DNA of 64,000 nt. Origin: Paenibacillus mucilaginosus 3016. GTDB lineage: Bacteria; Bacillota; Bacilli; Paenibacillales; NBRC-103111. The DNA lies in assembly GCF_000250655.1 (NCBI RefSeq), contig NC_016935.1:5102001-5166000 (forward strand), given 5' to 3'. This document shows, in pieces, positions 59,030 through 64,000 of the stretch. How positions within the stretch are numbered: the stretch's first letter is position 1; every line of letters begins with the position of its first letter. Position numbers and translations under genes: made by a program. The notes under the pieces are model-generated. The model ran no database searches. It was not told where the DNA came from and worked only from the letters and a program-made list of their open reading frames with translations.

Positions 59030-59488
59030 CGTCATAGCCATAAGGCGGAGCCTCCTTTGTGGGGGGCTCTGCCTTTGTTTTATTTTACCGCAGTCAAGCA
59101 GATGATCCTTTTCCTCGCTGGAGACCAGCTCCACTTTACCGTCCCGGGATACGCTGTAGCGCCAGACACTTTGGGCTTCCGTGCCGTTGACGGCAAGCTT
59201 CCATGCTTTGGTCAGTGTCACTGTGTGCGTGCCGTCCGCTGCCGTTTCGACTGTCGTCTTCAGTTCTCCGTCAACCCTGTTATCATGTGGCCCTGCCTGG
59301 GCTTGAATCGCTTGGCTTCTTCCCGCCGGCGGAAATTCGGGGCGGTCTTTCAGCACGAGTTCGGCGGCTCCAACCTCCTCCGCTGTCAGATGCCTGCCGG
59401 CAGATTCGGCTGCGGGCAGCTCCCCGCCTGGGCTGCAGCCTGTCAGCATCATCATGGCCAAGCATAGTGCGGCCAGTTGTTGTTTCAT
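58994..59488 (-). CDS. Small lipoprotein, 3' end doubtful
   Basis: A protein of up to 164 residues with a lipoprotein signal (lipobox L-T-G-C, residues 15-18) followed by a linker and a beta-rich domain (T-T-V-E-T-A-A-D-G-T-H-T-V-T-L-T-K-A-W). Start 59488 has AAGGAGA nine bases upstream. The frame then runs straight through the MFS terminator into the MFS coding region, which is suspicious. A one-base change near 59095 would end it at a TAA just before the terminator, after about 130 residues (end L-L-T-A-V-K). Function unknown. Confidence 0.65.
   Translation of the reverse strand: MKQQLAALCLAMMMLTGCSPGGELPAAESAGRHLTAEEVGAAELVLKDRPEFPPAGRSQAIQAQAGPHDNRVDGELKTTVETAADGTHTVTLTKAWKLAVNGTEAQSVWRYSVSRDGKVELVSSEEKDHLLDCGKIKQRQSPPQRRLRLMAMTSHRLGQPLRFG
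59042..59086 (+). terminator. Terminator after the MFS exporter gene
   Basis: AGGCGGAGCC pairs with GGCTCTGCCT around a CTCC/GGGG inner part, followed by TTGTTTTATTTT. Confidence 0.85.
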
Positions 59489-59707
59489 CCGAGTGTGTCT
59501 CCTTATGTACCCATAGATGTGTGAACGCTCTTCCCATCTTCTCTGCAGGCAAAGTTGGGCAGCGTGCTGTATATTCCCCTATTTAACGCTCCGTTCCTGC
59601 TATAAGTTGCGCGGAAGCATGGAAGGCTTGGAAAGCTTTTGCCATAAGGCTGTGTTAAAATAAGCCTTCATCAATTACGCATCGTTCCAGGAGGTTCTGA
59701 CAAATTC

Positions 59708-59927
59708 ATGAAACTATCGTTACAGATACCGTTCACGTTCATGCTGCTGCTAATGGTTATGCTGACAGAGTGTTCAGCCAACGAAAGGCACTACACAAAG
59801 GAAGACGTACTCCATACGTTCGAGGAACAAGGACTCCGCTTATCCGGGAGTGCTGCACCTTAAGGAAGAAAAGGACCTGGACAAAGAAATCGGCGGAGTG
59901 ATTGCCGCGCTAAGGAGTACGGAGTAA
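59708..59927 (+). pseudogene. Decayed small lipoprotein gene
   Basis: From ATG 59708, 51 residues of a lipoprotein precursor are open (hydrophobic start, L-T-E-C-S lipobox, then Y-T-K-E-D-V-L-H-T-F-E-E-Q-G-L), ending at TAA 59861-59863. A second open stretch in another frame (L-K-E-E-K-D-L-D-K-E-I-G-G-V-I-A-A-L) ends at 59925-59927. The opening matches small uncharacterised Paenibacillus/Bacillus lipoproteins that are normally about 130-150 residues, so the middle has been deleted and the frame broken. AGGAGG lies 13 bases upstream. The rest of the 59489-60016 gap shows only the terminator at 59949. Confidence 0.6.
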
Positions 59928-59948
59928 CAAAGACGACCTGCTAAACAC

Positions 59949-59975
59949 AAAAAGGCCGGCACCGGAGTGCCAGCC
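59949..59975 (-). terminator. Terminator of the FMN reductase operon
   Basis: On the minus strand GGCTGGCAC pairs, with one mismatch, with GTGCCGGCC and is followed by TTTTTGTG. It closes the operon that starts off the right edge. Confidence 0.85.
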
Positions 59976-60016
59976 CTTCATCCTGCTTCCATACGAGTCC
60001 ACCTAACTATCCTCTA

Positions 60017-60555
60017 TCAACCGTTCCTCCACTCCGCTCTCCATCCATCGACCACCGCGAGCGCCTGCGCATCCTGCAGGATGTCGCCCGGCTTGTTGGC
60101 CGTGCCGATCACATGGCCCGCCAGGCGGATGCCCGTGAAGTCGAAGATGTAGCGGAACTGCTGCACCAGCGGCTGTCCCTTCACCTGCGGGTCGTCGTCC
60201 CCTACGGCGATCACGTACGCCGGCTTGCCCGCGAGGCCGGCAAGAAACTCCTTGCGATTCTCACGCAGGGATTGGGACCACCGGTCGATGAAGGTCTTGA
60301 GCACGCCCGAGATCCCGTACCAGTAGATCGGGGTGCGAATACCAGCGCATCCGCCGCAACGACGCGGCCGATCAGCTCGTGATAATCGTCGTCCGGATAG
60401 GGACCCGGTTCTTCATGCCGGTAATCGACGATGGGCTGAAGGCGGTAATCGGACAGATAGAGATGATCCGCCTCCCTCCCCTCCGCCAGCCGGGCGGCCA
60501 GGATATCCGTATTGCCGTTCCGGCGCGAGCTTCCGTACAGTACTGCGATTCCCAT
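60017..60555 (-). pseudogene. NADPH-dependent FMN reductase, split by a one-base frameshift
   Basis: The N-terminal half from ATG 60555 has the flavodoxin-like V-L-Y-G-S-S-R-R-N-G-N-T (FMN phosphate loop) and ends near D-A-L-V-F-A. The second half, in another frame, continues with the G-V-L-K-T-F-I-D-R-W segment and G-K-P-A-Y-V-I-A-V-G. Adding one base at the GCACCCC tract (60328-60336) gives T-P-I-Y-W-Y-G-I-S-G-V-L-K-T-F-I-D-R-W and a continuous protein of 179 residues, typical for the family. It is the last gene of the right-edge operon, 26 bases after the ATP-grasp gene. The enzyme would reduce flavin or a quinone-like compound. Confidence 0.85.
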
Positions 60556-60581
60556 TGTAGATTCAACGCCTCCTTCAGGGC

Positions 60582-61856
60582 CTAAGTTCCGTTCGCCAGA
60601 GGCAGCTGCGCCTCCTCATAGGTGATTGTAACACGAGCCGTCAGCGCCTGCGCTGCTTCTTTGGCTTCAAGGGGCGTGTCAGCCGCCGTGATGACATACC
60701 CGAGGCGGTCGTCGGAGCTGCGGGGCACGATGACCTCGTCCCCCGGCTTTACCGCAAGGTGCGAGCGCACCGCGTATGGGCTCTCCTTCCACGCCTCGAG
60801 TCCGCCGAGCTCCGCCACGGTTCCGTCCCGATCCGCCGTCAAGTAGGCAATGGCGGCGGCACGCTGCCGGCTGGGGGTAAGAAGCGGCTCGACCGGCTCG
60901 CCGAGATAATAACTCACCGTGGCGGCAAAAATGTCGATGCCGAACGCCTGCACGAGCAGGTCCGACGAGATCTGGTCGCCGCCCGGCCGGCCGTTCACCT
61001 CGATGATGCGCGGGCCGTCCGCCGACAGCTTCACCTCGACATGGCTCGGTCCGTTCACCAGGCCGATCGCCTTGAGTGCGCTGACCGCCGTATCGATCAG
61101 CGCCGCTTCGCTCTCGCGGTGAACCGAAGTCGGCAGCGTGTGCAGCACTTCCACGAAGTAAGGCAGCGGCGAAGTGCGCTTCTCGGTGACGGCGGCGAAC
61201 ACCGGCGTTCCCTCCTGCAGGAACAGCTCGACGCTGAATTCCGGACCGCCGATGTATTCTTCGACCAGATACTCTTCCCTGACCTTGAAATCCATGTACG
61301 TGACCTTGAACTGCTGGAGCTGGGCGAAGGCCTCCCGCAGTTCCTCTTCCCTATTGATAAAATATACGCCCTGCGAGCTCGCGCAGTTCGTAGGCTTGAG
61401 GACGACCGGGTACCCGATCGCCCCCGCCGCTTCCAGCGCTTCCTCCAAGGTGCCGACTTTCCGGTACTTCGCCCCGGGCACGCCGTGCTGCTCATAGGCC
61501 TGACGCGCCAGGTCCTTGTTCCGGGCCCGCAGCGCCGCTTCATACGGTACGCCCCGGAGACCGAGCCGCTCGGCGGCCTGCGCCGTCAGATGCGACGCAT
61601 AATCGGTCGCCGGAATCAGCGCGTCCAGCCTGCCGAAGTACGGTGAAGCGGCAATCGCCTCATAGATCGACTCCCCGTCCCGGATGTCCGCCAGGAGCAA
61701 ATCATGATAGATGCCCTCATAACCGTATTTGGCGGGATTGTCCTTGGACGATACGATGGCCACTACCTGATGCCCCTGCTCATATGCCGCTCTCGCGAAG
61801 CTCACCCCGTAGAAGCTCGGTTCCACAAAAGCGATGATTTTCTGCTTGCTGCTCAT
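60582..61856 (-). CDS. ATP-grasp family ligase (carboxylate-amine ligase type)
   Basis: A 424-residue enzyme with the ATP-grasp fold. An N-terminal Rossmann-like part (I-I-A-F-V-E-P-S-F) is followed by the ATP-binding P-V-V-L-K-P-T-N-C-A-S-S-Q-G-V loop, E-E-Y-I-G-G-P-E-F-S-V-E and the metal-binding I-I-E-V-N-G-R-P-G-G-D-Q. It resembles ligases such as BacD that join amino acids through an acyl phosphate. Start 61856 follows AAAAGGAGGG. With an exporter and a transketolase half upstream in the same operon, it probably assembles a small peptide or amino-acid-derived product. Confidence 0.9.
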   Translation of the reverse strand: MSSKQKIIAFVEPSFYGVSFARAAYEQGHQVVAIVSSKDNPAKYGYEGIYHDLLLADIRDGESIYEAIAASPYFGRLDALIPATDYASHLTAQAAERLGLRGVPYEAALRARNKDLARQAYEQHGVPGAKYRKVGTLEEALEAAGAIGYPVVLKPTNCASSQGVYFINREEELREAFAQLQQFKVTYMDFKVREEYLVEEYIGGPEFSVELFLQEGTPVFAAVTEKRTSPLPYFVEVLHTLPTSVHRESEAALIDTAVSALKAIGLVNGPSHVEVKLSADGPRIIEVNGRPGGDQISSDLLVQAFGIDIFAATVSYYLGEPVEPLLTPSRQRAAAIAYLTADRDGTVAELGGLEAWKESPYAVRSHLAVKPGDEVIVPRSSDDRLGYVITAADTPLEAKEAAQALTARVTITYEEAQLPLANGT

Positions 61857-61892
61857 ACCGGGAATACCCTCCTTTTCAATCACCAATGTTCA

Positions 61893-63131
61893 CTATGGCT
61901 CCAACGTGGCGTTCTGTCCCTGTCCCGCGGCTCCAAGCGGCTTCAGTACATAAGCAACCACAAAGTACAGCACCAGTCCGGCAAGCATCAAGGCGCCGAT
62001 GCCCGCAAAGCCGAAGCCCGGCGCCACCCGGTCCAGCACGACGCCCAGACCTGTGGCCGACACGCACTGCAGCAGCAGCGAGATCGCAATCCAGACGGAC
62101 ATCGCCCGGCCCATGAACGACTTCGAGACCGTCTCCATCAGCCGGGTGTTAATAATGATTCGCAGCGACGAATTGCTGAGGCCGAGCAGCACGCTGCCGA
62201 GATACAGGAGCGTCACGGAAGCGCTGAAGGCCCAGGCGAACAGAATGCCGGACGCCAGCAGGAAGAACAGCGTAATCGCGCCCTGGTTCGAGAGCTTGCG
62301 TGCGAGCGGAGCGGCTGCGAATCCGGATAGCAGACCGCCGATGCCATAGAACATATCGGAGAGACCGAACACCACGGAATCGCCCTGCACCGGACCGTTC
62401 ACATAGCCGGGGAGCACCACGTTGAAGATCATGACGGCGACCACCGGGATGATGGACACGACGCCGAGCAGGAAGACGGGCGGCCGTTCTTTGAGGTAGC
62501 GCAGCCCTTCCTTGAAATTGGCGAAGAAGGATTCGCCCTTGTTCTCCACGGGCAGCGGAGTATACCGGACGCGGGAGAGGAAGAGCGAAGAGACCACGAA
62601 CGCGGCGGCATTCAGGATAAGGATGAATTCGAAGCCGTAATATTTGTAGAGAATCCCCGAGGCCGCCCCGGCCAGGAACATGCCGACCTGCAGCGAGATC
62701 TCGATAAGCGAATTGCCGTTAATGAGCTCCTTCTCCGTGAGCAGCTCCTGCACGAGGCTGCGGGAGGCCGACATATAGACGGTCCAGCCCATGCCGTTGA
62801 TAATCGTGAAGAGATAGAGATAAACGGAATGAAAGCCCGTGAACAGGAATGCCAGAGCAAGCGCAAAAATCAGCACCGCGCGGGCCCAGTTGGCGCCCTG
62901 GATGATGCTGCGGCGGTTGAAGCGGTCCGTCAGCGTGCCGACCAAAGGCGAGATGGCGAACCCGGCGAGGACATTCAGCGTCAGCATGAAGCCGATGGCG
63001 CCGAGCGACCCGGTGCGGTCCATGAGATACCAGTTGGCCCCGATCGTGCTCATGCCGACCCCGAAACCGCTGATGATATCCGACAGGAAGTAGTTACGGA
63101 ACTGCCGCGACTTCAGTACGCTAAATACCAT
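61893..63131 (-). CDS. MFS exporter (DHA3 type)
   Basis: A 412-residue, 12-helix transporter. It opens with S-R-Q-F-R-N-Y-F-L-S-D and has the motif A loop G-T-L-T-D-R-F-N-R-R and R-S-L-V-Q-E-L-L-T, typical of DHA3/MdtG-like exporters. Its start overlaps the transketolase gene by 11 bases and its end lies 36 bases before the ATP-grasp gene, so it is embedded in the operon and likely exports the operon's product. Confidence 0.9.
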   Translation of the reverse strand: MVFSVLKSRQFRNYFLSDIISGFGVGMSTIGANWYLMDRTGSLGAIGFMLTLNVLAGFAISPLVGTLTDRFNRRSIIQGANWARAVLIFALALAFLFTGFHSVYLYLFTIINGMGWTVYMSASRSLVQELLTEKELINGNSLIEISLQVGMFLAGAASGILYKYYGFEFILILNAAAFVVSSLFLSRVRYTPLPVENKGESFFANFKEGLRYLKERPPVFLLGVVSIIPVVAVMIFNVVLPGYVNGPVQGDSVVFGLSDMFYGIGGLLSGFAAAPLARKLSNQGAITLFFLLASGILFAWAFSASVTLLYLGSVLLGLSNSSLRIIINTRLMETVSKSFMGRAMSVWIAISLLLQCVSATGLGVVLDRVAPGFGFAGIGALMLAGLVLYFVVAYVLKPLGAAGQGQNATLEP

Positions 63132-64000
63132 GATGCCCTCCGATCGCAGCCGCCTGCCGCCTCAGTCCGGGAAGCCCGAAGCCGAGCTGCTCCAGCACCT
63201 CCGCGTGCGTGCCCCCGTAGACCGGCCACTCCTCGCCGCAGTCGTGGGAGTACACCCGGCACTCCGGCAGCAGCAGCGAGAGATAGGATGCCGTTCCTCC
63301 GGTGCCCCGGTGCTCCTCCACGACGAGGAAGGTGCCGGACAACGTCCGCAGCTCTTCCGCATAGCGCTTCAAGGATGGGCTGTCCACGTAGACCAGGTGG
63401 GCGTGAAGCAGGTCCGGGTTCTCTTCAGCCAGCCTGGCGCAGATTTCCGTCGCCTGTTCGCCTACCGAGATCAGGCACAGCTGCGCTCCTTCCCGCTTCC
63501 CCCCCTGGTAGAGAATCTCGCGCGCACTGCTTCCAGTCGGCCGCTCCAGGCTGCGGAAGCCGTCATTGCGGGCGAGCCGGATATAATAAGGCTCGGGGGA
63601 GGCCGCCGCTTCCCGGATGACCCGCCGGGTCTCTTCCTCGCCGTGGGGGCAGGCGATCCGTACATGCTGGAACGACTGCAGGACGGCGATATCCTCCAGG
63701 CAGTGGTGCGTCGTGCCGAACCAGCCGCCGGATACGCCTCCGTAAGCGGCGGCGATCTTGATATTTTTGCCCATATAGCCCATGGCCAGCTTGATGCTCT
63801 CGGCCGCTCTCAGCGCAGCGAACGAAGCGAACGTGGAGAAAAACGGCACAAACCCCGCCTCCGCCAGCCCCGCCGCCATGTCGATCCCGGCCGCTTCCGC
63901 GATGCCGATATTGAAGAAGCGGTCCGGGTGATCCGCCTGGAACACATGGTTCTTGCCCCCGAGATCCGCTTCCATGCAGATGATCCTGCCGTCATTGCGC
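63121..64000 (-). CDS. Transketolase, C-terminal half subunit (partial, cut by right edge)
   Basis: About 293 residues are present, and the coding frame continues past base 64000. It covers the pyrimidine-binding domain (D-L-G-G-K, R-F-F-N-I-G-I-A-E-A with the catalytic glutamate, F-F-S-T-F-A-S-F, H-H-C-L-E-D-I-A-V) and the C-terminal domain (V-V-E-E-H-R-G-T-G-G). This is the second half of a split, two-subunit thiamine-diphosphate transketolase. The first half should lie just beyond the right edge. It overlaps the downstream MFS gene by 11 bases. In biosynthetic operons such split enzymes build or shuffle sugar carbon skeletons. Confidence 0.9.
   Translation of the reverse strand, partial: RNDGRIICMEADLGGKNHVFQADHPDRFFNIGIAEAAGIDMAAGLAEAGFVPFFSTFASFAALRAAESIKLAMGYMGKNIKIAAAYGGVSGGWFGTTHHCLEDIAVLQSFQHVRIACPHGEEETRRVIREAAASPEPYYIRLARNDGFRSLERPTGSSAREILYQGGKREGAQLCLISVGEQATEICARLAEENPDLLHAHLVYVDSPSLKRYAEELRTLSGTFLVVEEHRGTGGTASYLSLLLPECRVYSHDCGEEWPVYGGTHAEVLEQLGFGLPGLRRQAAAIGGHHGI

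Overview
The window looks like chromosomal DNA of a high-GC Gram-positive spore-former of the Paenibacillus type. The basis is the strong AGGAGG-type ribosome sites with many GTG and TTG starts, three YesM/YesN-style kinase and AraC-type response-regulator pairs, LplB/YtcP-type sugar permeases with large lipoprotein binding proteins, secreted plant-polysaccharide enzymes and an immune inhibitor A protease. I see no rRNA, tRNA, insertion sequence, prophage or CRISPR array.

Layout. 1-6850 (minus): sugar-uptake cluster 1, namely kinase, regulator, binding lipoprotein, LplB-type permease and a YtcP-type permease cut by the left edge; four hairpin repeats lie between the lipoprotein and permease genes. 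7327-12294 (minus): a phosphotransferase, a cytochrome P450 followed by an ECF41 sigma factor, and a secreted pectate lyase. 12681-17714: a quercetinase plus drug-efflux pair (minus) facing a cupin-AraC regulator and a MocR regulator (plus). 17845-25177: small membrane proteins, glycerate kinase, CPBP protease, a secreted helical protein, GNAT and the InhA protease. 25458-27957: AraC/GyrI regulator divergent from a GPH sugar symporter. 28055-32840 (minus): binding lipoprotein, kinase and regulator with no permeases. 33045-42140 (minus): GNAT, then cluster 3 (FAD oxidoreductase, two permeases, binding lipoprotein, kinase, regulator). 42275-47849 (minus): GH5 mannanase-like enzyme, LLM oxidoreductase, GH12 glucanase. 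48125-55715: small regulator and enzyme pairs (LysR/EamA, VOC, pentapeptide protein, DUF1330, HxlR/SDR/HxlR, serine hydrolase). 55820-59029: SgrR-like regulator divergent from an MFS exporter. 60017-64000 (minus): FMN reductase, ATP-grasp ligase, MFS exporter and a transketolase half that continues off the right edge; this could be a small-molecule biosynthesis operon.

How it fits together. The theme is detecting, degrading and importing plant oligosaccharides: secreted GH5, GH12 and PL1 enzymes release sugars, lipoproteins capture them, and YesM/YesN pairs switch on uptake. The clearest regulatory link is that the promoter of the cluster-3 operon and the promoter of the neighbouring GH5 gene share the same 21-bp-spaced direct repeats at the same distance from weak -35 boxes.

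Quality warning. At least five genes (pectate lyase, binding lipoprotein 2, response regulator 3, FAD oxidoreductase, FMN reductase) are each restored by a single-base change, usually beside a short homopolymer. This pattern suggests indel errors in the sequence as much as real gene decay.
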